A model generated the notes under the pieces. The model was not told the DNA's origin, did not search any database, and worked only from the letters and a program-made list of their open reading frames with translations. Positions 46,801-56,122 of a DNA stretch of 64,000 nucleotides are shown here, in pieces. Source of the stretch: Verrucomicrobiales bacterium (GTDB taxonomy: Bacteria > Verrucomicrobiota > Verrucomicrobiia > Verrucomicrobiales > DEV007). The stretch is taken from assembly GCA_012960505.1 (NCBI GenBank), contig DUBC01000036.1:1-64000 (forward strand). The letters run 5' to 3'. Every line of letters starts with the position of its first letter. Within the stretch, counting starts at the first letter, position 1. The position numbers and the translations under genes were made by a program.

Positions 46801-47085
46801 ATGAACCCCGTACCATTATTAGTTATTCTTGTGTCACTGCCCCTTTTCTTCGGGGAGTGTTGGAAGAAAGAAAATATTACTGAAGTCCTAGAATTCGTTA
46901 CTGCGACTAAGCTTATAGAACCTACTATAGAAATTGAGAAGAATGGGTTATTCACTGTCAAGCATGAAAACAGGCAGAAGCTTTAGGAAGAAACCTATAA
47001 GGACGGTGAGCTTGTCGAAGGTTCTCAAAAGTGGTGGAACAAAAAGAGCGGACCTGTTGATTCATTGAGAAAAGATTTAAAATAA
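46801..47085 (+). pseudogene. Decayed MORN-like lipoprotein gene (copy 1)
   Basis: The reading frame begins with an exported-protein leader (MNPVPLLVILVSLPLFFG) and stops at a TAG after 61 codons. The frame continues after the stop as EETYKDGELVEGSQKWWNK and closes at 47085, with a tail much like that of the intact neighbour (FKDGKLVGGSAKYWN). This fits one shrunken gene with an internal deletion and a nonsense mutation. The stop is TAG, so selenocysteine readthrough does not apply. Confidence 0.65.
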
Positions 47086-47092
47086 TAACTCC

Positions 47093-47731
47093 ATGAACCC
47101 CGCGCGTCTGTTAATTGTTCTTGTGTCACTGTTCCTTATTTCCGGAAGATATTTATCTGGTCAACAATTAGAGAATGCGATTGCAGTTTGTAACAATATA
47201 ACGATTAAGAATAACGAGACTGAGATAAATATAAAAGAACTCGAAATACGCGGTGAAGGTCCGGATTTGAAAAATCCTGTACTTGTTAAGAAAAAATCAG
47301 GAATTCCTTTTTCGGGTAGAGTTTTCGAATTGTATAGAAATGGTCAAAGAAGGGCTTTGGGCTCACTAAAGAACGGCAAGCATCAAGATTCGTGGCTATT
47401 TTGGTACGATGATGGAAATAAAAAATGTGAAGCAACTTTTAATAATGGTAACAGGAATGGGTTATGGGTGTATTGGCATAAGAATACTCAAAAGAAATAC
47501 ATAGGTAACTTCAAGGACGGTAAAATGGATGGACTTTGGGTGTATTGGCATGAAAACGGACAGAAGAGATTTCAAGGGAACTTCAAGGATGGCAAGGAAC
47601 GAGGTGGACATGTCAGGTGGCATGAAAACGGGCAGAAGAAGGCGATAGAAAACTTCAAGGACGGCAAATTAGTCGGAGGTTCTGCTAAGTATTGGAACAG
47701 CAAAGGTGAACCTATTGATTCTAGAAAATAA
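47093..47731 (+). CDS. Exported MORN-like repeat protein (YwqK/toxin-antitoxin type)
   Basis: 212 residues, signal peptide (about 1-22). From about residue 75 it has five to six MORN variant repeats of about 23 residues built on the pattern GxxKDGKxxGxWxxWHxNGQKK (for example GLWVYWHENGQKRFQGNFKDG). Such repeats form a beta-rod and often act in binding; the YwqK group includes suspected effectors or antitoxins, but the activity here is unknown. Its leader is related to those of the decayed copies before and after it, so it is the only intact member of the cluster. Confidence 0.8.
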   Translation: MNPARLLIVLVSLFLISGRYLSGQQLENAIAVCNNITIKNNETEINIKELEIRGEGPDLKNPVLVKKKSGIPFSGRVFELYRNGQRRALGSLKNGKHQDSWLFWYDDGNKKCEATFNNGNRNGLWVYWHKNTQKKYIGNFKDGKMDGLWVYWHENGQKRFQGNFKDGKERGGHVRWHENGQKKAIENFKDGKLVGGSAKYWNSKGEPIDSRK

Positions 47732-47752
47732 GCTGATAAAAAATAACACTCC

Positions 47753-47887
47753 ATGAAACCCAAGCGCCTTGCACCCTCACACGCGGGTTCAGGCTTAGCC
47801 TCTTTCCTCAGACTCGCCCAACACAAAGAGATGCGGAAGCATTACTCATTTCTTGGATTATTCCTAATAATGGATGACGATCCCTGA
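47753..47887 (+). pseudogene. Possible remnant of another MORN-like gene start
   Basis: A 44-codon frame begins with MKPKRLAPSHAG. The bases around its ATG (aataacactccatgaaaccc) match those before the intact gene (aataactccatgaacccc), but the rest shows no family sequence and its 3' end overlaps the beta-helix gene. It may be only a duplicated gene edge. It is too weak to treat as a gene. Confidence 0.3.
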
Positions 47888-49302
47888 TCATTCACCTCAT
47901 TCCGATAACCGCTGATTTGATTGGCGGTTAGGATCACTTTGCTATCCTTGCGTATCATAATTCCCGAACCGCCGTTCTGCCCCTCGATAACATTATCTAT
48001 TGCGTTCAATTTTCCTTCCAATAATACACCGGCCACACCACCACCTCGAATTGTGTTTTTAATCAAAACGACCTTCGAGCCACCTAAAATTGCAATGATA
48101 GGTGGCATGCCTCCGGTTCTCACCAATTTATTGTTCTGAAGCAAGACCTCCGATCCGTCTGGAATTCCTACGGCTACCAGACGATTTTCAATACAAGCAT
48201 TATCAATGACGCGCGCCTGTGAATTACCTCGAATTCCAATCCCCGCCATCTTATTTCTTTCAAGACGGTTTCTTAGAAGTAAAGGTTTTGCAGAATCCAC
48301 ACCAATCCCCGCTGCCATATTCTCAAAACAATAATTGTCCACGATCAGGGGTGAACTCTCGTTCTGACAACCTATGCCGGCAAGCTTATTGCGGTAACAA
48401 CGATTACCTCGAATAATTGGAGCTGATTCGTCTTCAGCTCCGATCCCTGCCATTTCGTTATTATAGCAGTCGTTATTTTCGATTAGAGGACAAGTGTTAG
48501 TTCCCGTACGAATTCCGATCCCCGCTCGCCGATTGCCGTGACAGCGATTATTGCGAACTAATGGATTGGAAAACTCACTTACTCCAATACCGGCCCTCAC
48601 ATTGTTATAGCAAATATTTCTGGTAACCAAAGGACTGGCACCGTTATGACCGATTCCTGCGTAAAAATTCTCGAAGCATATATTGTTGTCAATATGAGCT
48701 GTTGAGCCTTGCATCGAACCTATCCCTCCACCCATATTCCGATAACAAATGTTACCGGATACCAGAGGAGAACATTGCTTTCCCTCAATACCGCGTATAG
48801 CTATTCCAGTATCTCCGTTATGGTTGACAATATTATTAATGATAATGCAGTTGATCCCTGCAATTGCGATCGCTGGAATTCCAAACTTTCCTATATGATC
48901 ATGTGATTGATTCTCTCCCTGCTCAGCCCAGTGCTTATCCCATCGTTTTGCATCGTATGCTCCAATACGCGTGACCGTAAATCCGTCTAACGTAGCACCC
49001 TCGGCCATCATGACTCCCGGCAAATGAGATTCTTCGTTGCCCCCGTCAATAATAGTCCTTTCAGCACGTACAAGCCCAAGCTTTCCTTTTTCTTTTTTGC
49101 CGACACTGCGAACAGTGATTCTAGGCTTGAGAGCAATGCGTTCGTTATAAGTGCCAGCGGCAACCTCTACGACATCACCAGAATCAGCAGCATTGATTGC
49201 AATCTGGATCGTCTTGTGATCCTCTGGAACCTGAATGCTCTTTCCTGACAAAGGATCCTTGGAACAAAGTAAAAAAAAGATCAATAGAAGTAGAATTTTC
49301 AT
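47842..49302 (-). CDS. Secreted parallel beta-helix protein with Cys ladder
   Basis: With the start at ATG 49302 (MKILLLL) the protein is 486 residues, signal peptide about 1-20. It is a NosD/PbH1-type right-handed beta-helix made of about 23-residue coils. An AGIG-like motif recurs roughly once per coil (RAGIG, MAGIG, LAGIG, AAGIG), and seven to eight successive coils carry Cys in the same position (GNICYRN, NNICFEN, RNICYNN, NNRCHGN, NNDCYNN, GNRCYRN, DNYCFEN). Such folds bind or cut polysaccharides; no catalytic residues are evident. An upstream ATG at 49335 adds 11 polar residues and is less likely. Confidence 0.85.
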   Translation of the reverse strand: MKILLLLIFFLLCSKDPLSGKSIQVPEDHKTIQIAINAADSGDVVEVAAGTYNERIALKPRITVRSVGKKEKGKLGLVRAERTIIDGGNEESHLPGVMMAEGATLDGFTVTRIGAYDAKRWDKHWAEQGENQSHDHIGKFGIPAIAIAGINCIIINNIVNHNGDTGIAIRGIEGKQCSPLVSGNICYRNMGGGIGSMQGSTAHIDNNICFENFYAGIGHNGASPLVTRNICYNNVRAGIGVSEFSNPLVRNNRCHGNRRAGIGIRTGTNTCPLIENNDCYNNEMAGIGAEDESAPIIRGNRCYRNKLAGIGCQNESSPLIVDNYCFENMAAGIGVDSAKPLLLRNRLERNKMAGIGIRGNSQARVIDNACIENRLVAVGIPDGSEVLLQNNKLVRTGGMPPIIAILGGSKVVLIKNTIRGGGVAGVLLEGKLNAIDNVIEGQNGGSGIMIRKDSKVILTANQISGYRNEVNDQGSSSIIRNNPRNE

Positions 49303-49471
49303 GTCATTTTTTCTGTTGCCATAGTAAGAAAGCATTAATGGTTAAGAGCAGTAGTCTTGCACCATTCTACATGTATCATAATTCCGGGTTCACATATCAA
49401 CTTATTTGAATCTGGATATTATTCGACGTTATAACTTTGTTCAAGGTTTGATCTCTCCAATCACCCCACGA

Positions 49472-49639
49472 TGAACTCCGTACCATTATTAGTTGTTCTA
49501 GTGTCACTGCCCCCTTCTTCTTGCGGGATGTGAGGAGAAGGAACCTGTTACTAAAGTTGCAGAAATAAAGTATAAACTCGAAGGTGATGTTATCACTAAC
49601 TTTTCTAAAAAAGTATCAGGAGCGCTAATCATTCCCCAG
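49472..49639 (+). pseudogene. Decayed MORN-like lipoprotein gene (copy 3, frameshifted)
   Basis: The first 17 codons match the leader of copy 1 (MNSVPLLVVLVSLP). A run of five Cs then shifts the frame and gives an early TGA. With one C removed the reading becomes LPLLLAGCEEKEPVTKVAEI, a good lipobox, and goes on as a lipoprotein start before running into the LamG-like gene on the other strand, which cuts it off. The ACCCCACGATGAAC start region is shared with copy 1. Confidence 0.65.
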
Positions 49640-51319
49640 CTAGAAGCCATCACCGTGCTCGTAGAAGTAGGCTTCGGTGCCATCATCATAGATCGGCTGG
49701 AGGGGTAGGAACTGGTTGATAAGCTCCAGTCTATCAGCTTCCGAGAGAGTAATGGTAACTTTCAGTGCGATGTCAATACGGACCCCATTGTCACGGTTCG
49801 AAGAACCGTCTCCAGGAGGATGTCGAGAAGTGGTGGCATCGAGACTGGGGCCGCCAACGGCCACGTAGGCAGTGTTGCTTGAAGCGTTGCGGTAAAGTAC
49901 ATAGAGGAGCTGGTCGTTGGTGATCTTGTCGTAGTCTGTCGTGTAGGCTTCTGTCGTGTCGGTCTGGCCAGGGGACGCAGGCGCAGTATGGTTGATGTAG
50001 GTTTTCTGAGATGGGAGAGGTTCCATCGTTAAGAAGCTATAGTTGTCAGATGCGTATGTGGTCCATCCGTTGGCGAGAGCAATTGATTTCATTGCCGCGG
50101 CATCATCGTTGTGATCCATTAGAAAATCGAGTAACCTGGATCCATGGCTTATTGAATTGAGAGTGCACCACCAGAAATCATCGGATCCGCCATAATAATC
50201 GAGGCCGTGGTATTGCTCGCCGTGGAAAAATATCTCGCCGGTATCGACGTGATATTCAATCTCGCGGTAGGTGTCGGATGCAAAGCGAGTACGCAACACT
50301 ATCCCTCGCGGGATTTTGGTGAACTTGGTCGCCAGGCGAAAGAACTCTTTCTCCTTATCGATTTCCCATGACATTGGTGAGGCGGCTTCCGCTTCAATGA
50401 ACCATTCTTCGAGGTTATTCGAGGACAGTAGGTGAGCATCGGAGTTCCATTTGAGGCTGCCGATACCATTATTGATGATGAGTTCAGGTGCCGCCAAGGT
50501 GCTCCGATCAGGTTGAGGGGGCAATCCTACGAGGTCGCCAAGATAGTTTTCGATGAGACCGCGAGCGGCGTCGCTTAAGGCAGATTCGAAGATGATCATC
50601 TGGCTCATATCGCCGACGAAATCATAGCCGTTCCCGCTGTATGCCCCGATGACGATGGCTGCGTTTGCTGTGACGCTGTTGGTCGGGGTTCCAACAAGAT
50701 TGAGATTCATACCGTTGGCATAGGTGTCGTGCGTATTGGCAGTGATGACGGTGCTCCAGACGGTATCAATGCCGTCGTAGGCAGTGATGTCATCGCCTGT
50801 ATAGGTTGTGCCGTTATACATCTCCACGCGAAAACCTTCGTTACCATCGTCGCGCTGATGCGATATGTTGTTGAGCCCTACGTTGTAGGCGTAGGTGCCA
50901 GAGGTGGCAAACGGCGAGTTGTCCTGATAATGGCCGAGCCAGAAGATGGTAAAGTTACTAGTTCCGGCATTGGTCAGAGTTCCTGAGAGGTAACGGCCAT
51001 CGGCGGCTACACTAGGGTCATTAAAAATCAAGCGACCGCTGCCATCGTAAGTAATTAGATTAGCAGCTCCGTTACCGCGCTGTGTTGACGAAGCGGCCAT
51101 GCCTTGGAGTGATTTGCCGTCTCCATCTACCGGGGTCCAGGATTCGACGACGTTCCCGGCAGTTGCGACTCCAGTGCGACCATCATAGTGGGCGACCAGC
51201 GCCGATCGAGCATCGGTTGAGAGCGCTGGCACATCTTCGAAGAGGCTCGCAGATGTAACGGCACAACAAATCAAGTAGATAGCAATCGCTGTCGGTATGA
51301 ATTCAGTTTTCATCGTCAT
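49640..51319 (-). CDS. Exported LamG/concanavalin-like protein
   Basis: 559 residues. A signal peptide (about 1-24) is followed by a LamG-type sandwich (about 30-270; ARSALVAHYDGRTGV, FTIFWLGHYQDNSPF, VGDMSQMIIFESALSDAARGLIENYLGDLVGL). The C-terminal 290 residues contain a SNNLEEWF stretch and a beta-rich segment that I cannot name. LamG domains usually bind carbohydrates. The codon usage is visibly more GC-rich than the neighbours. ATG at 51313 is an alternative start. It ends against the decayed MORN-like copy. Confidence 0.82.
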   Translation of the reverse strand: MTMKTEFIPTAIAIYLICCAVTSASLFEDVPALSTDARSALVAHYDGRTGVATAGNVVESWTPVDGDGKSLQGMAASSTQRGNGAANLITYDGSGRLIFNDPSVAADGRYLSGTLTNAGTSNFTIFWLGHYQDNSPFATSGTYAYNVGLNNISHQRDDGNEGFRVEMYNGTTYTGDDITAYDGIDTVWSTVITANTHDTYANGMNLNLVGTPTNSVTANAAIVIGAYSGNGYDFVGDMSQMIIFESALSDAARGLIENYLGDLVGLPPQPDRSTLAAPELIINNGIGSLKWNSDAHLLSSNNLEEWFIEAEAASPMSWEIDKEKEFFRLATKFTKIPRGIVLRTRFASDTYREIEYHVDTGEIFFHGEQYHGLDYYGGSDDFWWCTLNSISHGSRLLDFLMDHNDDAAAMKSIALANGWTTYASDNYSFLTMEPLPSQKTYINHTAPASPGQTDTTEAYTTDYDKITNDQLLYVLYRNASSNTAYVAVGGPSLDATTSRHPPGDGSSNRDNGVRIDIALKVTITLSEADRLELINQFLPLQPIYDDGTEAYFYEHGDGF

Positions 51320-51332
51320 GGATCAGAATAAG

Positions 51333-52262
51333 TTATTTTCCCCAATATTCATATGAGTCTGAACTGTCGGAGTTGTCTTTTTTGCTGTAGCTAAAAGAAA
51401 ACGCGAGAAGAGCTGCTAATATTGGAGGGATCAAGATAGTTAGTCTCCTTAATAATGATTTATTTGATTCATTAAATGTTAGTAGTCCGATCCAGGCAAT
51501 TGATGGTGCGGATAAGAGTAGGCAGAAAGAGTGAGTGGGAGGCAATTCAAAGTTTCCGAAATAAGAATAACAACTCATGTGTGCCCATATTAGTGCTGAG
51601 GCAATGGCATAACCTGGAGAGACTCTTTCTTGTTTCTTGATTAATCCTATTATCAGGCCAATAGACGCTATTAGGATCGTGATGCCAAGGAGTTGTGCGA
51701 TGGAGGCACTGTTGAACCCAACAACGATGGTTCCGGAGGCGATTGTCCCTAGTGCTATATAGAAAACAAAGAAATCTATAAGCTTTAACTTTGTAACGAT
51801 GGCGTGAAGTGAAATTATTGAGCAGACCATTGTGAGTGCAAGTGCACAGAAAACATTAATGCGATCAAATAAGCTGAACTCCTCATGGTATATTTTAAAT
51901 CCGTGCAAACCGAGCCCAAGAATGAGTATGGATATTAGTGTGGCAATTATATTTACTACATAAGTGGAGCGGATATTGAAAAGTCTTCTTAGTGTAAAAA
52001 GAGAAGCCAAAGCAAGTAGGCCAAAGGGTAGCCAATCGAAGGAGTCATTCGGTGGAAATCCATTGATTCCTTCTATGGTCTGATGGCCGATGCTATAACA
52101 AATGGCAAGGGCCCATATATCGAGCGGTTCAGAGATTAACTCTTTTGTCCTTAGGGATTTACTGAACTTATTACTCCATATTAGAACGAATATAGAAGTG
52201 GATAAGATTGCGGGTATGAGAAGGGGGCTGAAAAAAATATGTAATTGATCAATGCTCGGCAT
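51333..52262 (-). CDS. Unknown polytopic membrane protein
   Basis: 309 residues with about nine hydrophobic segments, among them LLIPAILSTSIFVLIW, NIIATLISILILGLGL, FALALTMVCSIISLHAIV and LLGITILIASIGLIIGLI. The C-terminus is short and acidic (SSDSYEYWG). No family motif is recognised and no transporter signature is seen. It lies 65 bases from the yceI-like gene on the same strand and could be in one transcript with it. Confidence 0.78.
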   Translation of the reverse strand: MPSIDQLHIFFSPLLIPAILSTSIFVLIWSNKFSKSLRTKELISEPLDIWALAICYSIGHQTIEGINGFPPNDSFDWLPFGLLALASLFTLRRLFNIRSTYVVNIIATLISILILGLGLHGFKIYHEEFSLFDRINVFCALALTMVCSIISLHAIVTKLKLIDFFVFYIALGTIASGTIVVGFNSASIAQLLGITILIASIGLIIGLIKKQERVSPGYAIASALIWAHMSCYSYFGNFELPPTHSFCLLLSAPSIAWIGLLTFNESNKSLLRRLTILIPPILAALLAFSFSYSKKDNSDSSDSYEYWGK

Positions 52263-52326
52263 TGTATTTTGCCGGTTTAGGGTTTGATCTTTTAAGCAGA
52301 TTTAATGGCGGCCATCATGGTCTTCT

Positions 52327-52899
52327 TTATTTGCCAAGCCCCTCAATACTTACGGTAATGTTGACTTGATCCGATAAAGCGTCTGGGAGCCCAAACTTCA
52401 TGCCGAAATCGCTTCGGGTGATGCTGAAGGTAGCGACGGCTCCCAATAGTGGGCGCTTATTGCCAAAGTGCTGACCTATCCCGTTAACTTTGTACGCAGC
52501 GGTGATTGTTTTTGTTTTGCCGAGCATTGTGAGCTGACCTGTAATTTTACCTTTGTCAGCGGATTGGCTTTTGAATTGAATTTCAGGGAACTGAACAACA
52601 TCAAAAAAATCTTTGTTCCTGAGATGGTCGTCTCGTTTTTTGTGGCCCGTATCGATGCTGGCAGCTTTGATAGTGAAAGCCAATTTACTTTTTTCAGGGC
52701 TGTCCGGATCGTATGTTACCGATCCTTTAAAATCATTAAAACGGCCGTGGGCTTTTCCTACTTTAAAATGAGTGATGTCGAATAGGATGTATGAACCGAC
52801 TGGCTCGATCTCATATTCAGCCGCATTCGAAGGCAATGTAATTAACATGCATGCGATAATTGCTGCGACATGTTTGATGATGGTTCTAATGGGAGGCAT
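52327..52899 (-). CDS. YceI-family periplasmic lipid-binding protein
   Basis: 190 residues with a signal peptide (1-27). The family lipocalin-like barrel follows: YEIEPVGSYILFDITHFKVGKAHGRFNDFKGSVTYDP (about 29-65), KNKDFFDVVQFPEIQFKS (about 95-112) and FSITRSDFGMKFG (about 163). YceI proteins bind isoprenoid or other amphiphilic molecules in the periplasm. The length is normal. It lies 6 bases downstream of aspS on the same strand. Confidence 0.93.
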   Translation of the reverse strand: MPPIRTIIKHVAAIIACMLITLPSNAAEYEIEPVGSYILFDITHFKVGKAHGRFNDFKGSVTYDPDSPEKSKLAFTIKAASIDTGHKKRDDHLRNKDFFDVVQFPEIQFKSQSADKGKITGQLTMLGKTKTITAAYKVNGIGQHFGNKRPLLGAVATFSITRSDFGMKFGLPDALSDQVNITVSIEGLGK

Positions 52900-52904
52900 G
52901 GATT

Positions 52905-54698
52905 CTATTCTGGTTTGTTTTCTTCTTTGTGAGTGGATTTAACATAGAGCTCGCGTAATTGTTTAAAATCAACTTCAGCAGGGCTAGAGGACATGAGGTC
53001 GATTCCTCGATTATTTTTCGGGAACGCTATCACTTCCCTAATGCTCTCTTCACCGGCGATCAACATCACTAATCGATCAAATCCAAGTGCCACACCTCCA
53101 TGAGGAGGTGCTCCAAAACTGAAAGCGTCCAGTAGGTGGCCGAACTCTTCTTTCGCTTCATCTTCTTCTATTCCTAAGACTGAGAATACTTTTGTTTGCA
53201 GCTCACCTTCATGAATTCTAATGGATCCCCCACCTATTTCATTGCCATTCAAAATGACATCGTAGGCCTCTGCTCTGATCATTCCATAATTGGCTTCGTC
53301 ATTTAACAATTCTTTATCTTCATCTATTGGGCGAGTGAATGGATGGTGAACGGCGTTCCATTTTCCAGTCTCTTTGTCTTGAGCGAGTAGTGGAAAGTCA
53401 GTGACCCATAAGAATTCAAGGTCATCGTTATCTTTTGTCAGTTCCAGGTACTGTGAGCACTCCAAACGGACCCTTCCTAAAACCTCACAGATGATCTCCC
53501 AATCTCCGGCTCCGAATAAAATCAAATCACCTTCCTCAATTTTCATCGTTTCAGTGAGAGCGGCTTTTTCTTCTTCGCTGAAGAATTTAACGATGGGAGA
53601 TTTCCATTCACCATCTTCAACTTTTATGAACGCGAGCCCCTTGGCTCCGTGCAATTGGGCAGTCTCGGTCAAATGATTCATTTGTCCTGTCGTGACGCAG
53701 GCAAAGTTCTTTGCATTGATGGCTTTTACTACGCCTCCATCATTCAGGGCTCCACTGAATACTTTAAATTCACTACTTTTGAATACGTCCTTTAGGTCAG
53801 TCAGTTCCATCCCGAACCTCTTGTCAGGTTTGTCACTGCCATACATGTTCATTGCATCCTGATAAGTGAGCCTTGGGAAAGGAGCCTCAATTTGAATTCC
53901 CGTTGCTTCCTTAAAGCATCTAGATAATAGGCCCTCTATGATCTTTATGATATCATCAGCGTTCACGAATGAGGCCTCTATGTCTACTTGGGTAAATTCA
54001 GGCTGACGGTCAGCGCGCAGGTCCTCGTCACGGAAACAACGAGCAATTTGGAAGTACTTTTCGACTCCGGCAACTTGGAGCAATTGTTTGTACTGTTGAG
54101 GGGCCTGGGGAAGTGCGTAAAATTTTCCAGGATTTAGCCTAGAGGGGACAAGGAAATCTCTGGCCCCCTCGGGGGTGCTCTTACTTAGGATTGGGGTCTC
54201 AATTTCCAAATAACCCATCTCATCAAGATAATCTCTGCATGACTTTGCGACGCGATGGCGGATCTGTAAATTTCGAGCCATCCTGGGTCGACGCAAGTCA
54301 AGGTACCGATGCTTGAGCCTTAGGTCCTCATTGGAAAGTTCCTTGTCGAGTTGAAATGGGAGTACCTCGGAGTGATTGACGATTTCCAGGCTATTGGCTA
54401 CAAGCTCAATTTCTCCGGTGTCAATATTTGGATTGGTTGTGGCTTGGCCTTCAATCTCCGGTCTTTCCGATACGATTCCGGTAACGCGGACGACATCTTC
54501 CTGCCTCAGTCCATGGGACATCTTAGCTGCTTCTGCGTCCTCTTCACTCCTGAATACGGCTTGCGTAATTCCTTCGCGATCTCTTATGTCTATGAATATT
54601 ACTCCATGATGGTCGCGCTTGCTATTGACCCAACCAATGAGGGTTGCAGTTTGGCCAATGTGTTCTTTGCGGAGTTCGTTGCAATTGTGCGTTCGCAT
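52905..54698 (-). CDS. aspS: Aspartyl-tRNA synthetase
   Basis: Charges tRNA-Asp (or tRNA-Asp and tRNA-Asn if non-discriminating). 597 residues with an N-terminal OB fold (HIGQTATLIGWVNSKRDHHGVIFIDIRD), class II motif 2 (FRDEDLRADRQPEFTQVDIE, about 225), a GAD-type insertion (about 300-430) and motif 3 GVALGFDRLVMLIAG (about 545) followed by the typical NNRGIDLMSSSP. Length is normal for the bacterial type. It is in one run with hisS (35 bases apart) and yceI-like gene. Confidence 0.96.
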   Translation of the reverse strand: MRTHNCNELRKEHIGQTATLIGWVNSKRDHHGVIFIDIRDREGITQAVFRSEEDAEAAKMSHGLRQEDVVRVTGIVSERPEIEGQATTNPNIDTGEIELVANSLEIVNHSEVLPFQLDKELSNEDLRLKHRYLDLRRPRMARNLQIRHRVAKSCRDYLDEMGYLEIETPILSKSTPEGARDFLVPSRLNPGKFYALPQAPQQYKQLLQVAGVEKYFQIARCFRDEDLRADRQPEFTQVDIEASFVNADDIIKIIEGLLSRCFKEATGIQIEAPFPRLTYQDAMNMYGSDKPDKRFGMELTDLKDVFKSSEFKVFSGALNDGGVVKAINAKNFACVTTGQMNHLTETAQLHGAKGLAFIKVEDGEWKSPIVKFFSEEEKAALTETMKIEEGDLILFGAGDWEIICEVLGRVRLECSQYLELTKDNDDLEFLWVTDFPLLAQDKETGKWNAVHHPFTRPIDEDKELLNDEANYGMIRAEAYDVILNGNEIGGGSIRIHEGELQTKVFSVLGIEEDEAKEEFGHLLDAFSFGAPPHGGVALGFDRLVMLIAGEESIREVIAFPKNNRGIDLMSSSPAEVDFKQLRELYVKSTHKEENKPE

Positions 54699-54732
54699 AT
54701 ATTTAGAAGGAAATTTATATTTGGGGGGCTAT

Positions 54733-56025
54733 TTATTTTGCTAAGAGCGGGCCTTCGGGAGGAGTGTTTTTGATGGACTTAATGAACTTAAGAATCTGGT
54801 CAGTTTCAATCTCTATTTCTTCCCGCTGGATTAAATCTTTTACTTTAATTTTTGGATATTCTGATCCGATAATTACTGCAGTTCTAGATTTGAGGTTCTC
54901 AGCATTTCCAAATTGTTTGCCAACTTTTGTTGGTGCGAGTGGATAAGAGACTCGGCAACCGTTGTTTCTTAGTAGTTGCGCTATGGAGAGTGCATCGTTC
55001 CGGTGATTTTCATCAGCAATTATAATGTATGCGTCTGAAGAATCTTCAGTTCCCAAGTAATTTAATAATTTAGTATTTGCCGATTTTGTTTGTTTAATGA
55101 GGTCAGTGATTACGACGTCACCCATCGCGAATCCGCAAGCAGGGATGTCAGCGGCGCCGTCACTGATGAGTGAGCACAGTTTATCGTACCTTCCTCCTCC
55201 AGCAATTGCTCTCATGTTTCTATTCGTGTCGAACACTTCGAAGACCGTGCCAGTATAGTACGCTAATCCTCTTACAACATTAAGATCCACTTTAACATAA
55301 TCGGATAGTCCGCGAGCTTGTAGATTGTTTATTACTGATGAGAAGTGCTTACTGTCAGCGGCAGAATCTATAAAATTCTGTACAGCTTCTCTTGTCGTTC
55401 CGATTTTTACTAGAGCTTCATTAGTTACCTCGTCTTTTTCTTTTTCAATTTTATCAATCGTTTGAAGAAAATGTTCTTGGTAGGAGCTGTCGATGGATTC
55501 TTGGCGCATGAATTCTAACCATGCTTCCCGGTCACTGAGGCGTATAATGAAGTCTTCTTTAGTGAAGCCAAGTGCCAACATTAAATCTATTGAAAATGCA
55601 ATCAGTTCCGCGTCAGCCTCTTTAGATTCCTCACCTAATATATCGGCATTGAGTTGATAAAATTCTCTTGTCCTACCTTTCTGCGGTTTTTCGTATCGGA
55701 AAAATTGCCCAATGCCAAACCATCGTAATGGTTTCTTATAGTCTCGTTGACGTGTCGCGGCCATCCGAGCCAGTGTAGGAGTGAGTTCGGGACGCATAGC
55801 CACTCCGCGTTCGCCTCTATCATCAAAGTGAAAGAGCTGCCCTAGAATCTCGTCGCCACTCTTTTTCTTATATAAATCTGTTGGTTCTAGAATGGGGCCA
55901 TCATATTCATGGAAGCCATATATGCGCGAAATCTCGCGCCATTTCCCGAAAACGTAATTTCTGACAGCGCAATCTTCCGGGAAAAAATCCCGGAAACCGG
56001 GGAGTTTTTGTATTTTTTCACCCAT
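54733..56025 (-). CDS. hisS: Histidyl-tRNA synthetase
   Basis: Charges tRNA-His. With the start at ATG 56025 the protein is 430 residues, beginning MGEKIQKLPGFRDFFPED like the family; an upstream ATG adds 16 residues unlike it. Class II motif 2 is RWFGIGQFFRYEKPQKGRTREFYQ (about 100), the histidine signature is VVRGLAYYTGTVFEVFD (about 235) and RAIAGGGRYDKL (about 260), and a C-terminal anticodon-binding domain starts near 330. hisS-aspS adjacency is common in bacteria. Confidence 0.95.
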   Translation of the reverse strand: MGEKIQKLPGFRDFFPEDCAVRNYVFGKWREISRIYGFHEYDGPILEPTDLYKKKSGDEILGQLFHFDDRGERGVAMRPELTPTLARMAATRQRDYKKPLRWFGIGQFFRYEKPQKGRTREFYQLNADILGEESKEADAELIAFSIDLMLALGFTKEDFIIRLSDREAWLEFMRQESIDSSYQEHFLQTIDKIEKEKDEVTNEALVKIGTTREAVQNFIDSAADSKHFSSVINNLQARGLSDYVKVDLNVVRGLAYYTGTVFEVFDTNRNMRAIAGGGRYDKLCSLISDGAADIPACGFAMGDVVITDLIKQTKSANTKLLNYLGTEDSSDAYIIIADENHRNDALSIAQLLRNNGCRVSYPLAPTKVGKQFGNAENLKSRTAVIIGSEYPKIKVKDLIQREEIEIETDQILKFIKSIKNTPPEGPLLAK

Positions 56026-56122
56026 TTCTTGTGTTATGACCGACCAATTTGGCTGCTTAATCGCGAAATTCAACCGATTTGGACATTGAGGCTTCAGCTG
56101 ATCTGGTCAAAGTGTTCTATAA

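Noticed and set aside
46986-47085. Readthrough selenoprotein at the MORN-like copy 1
   Set aside because: The stop codon is TAG, not TGA, and no Cys is expected there; the copy is also shorter than the intact gene, so decay is more likely.
47572-47826. Minus-strand open frame under the MORN-like gene
   Set aside because: Antisense shadow of a repetitive gene; no start or composition support.
49529-49534. UGA in MORN-like copy 3 as selenocysteine
   Set aside because: Removing one C upstream gives a better continuation with a proper lipobox, so a frameshift explains it better.
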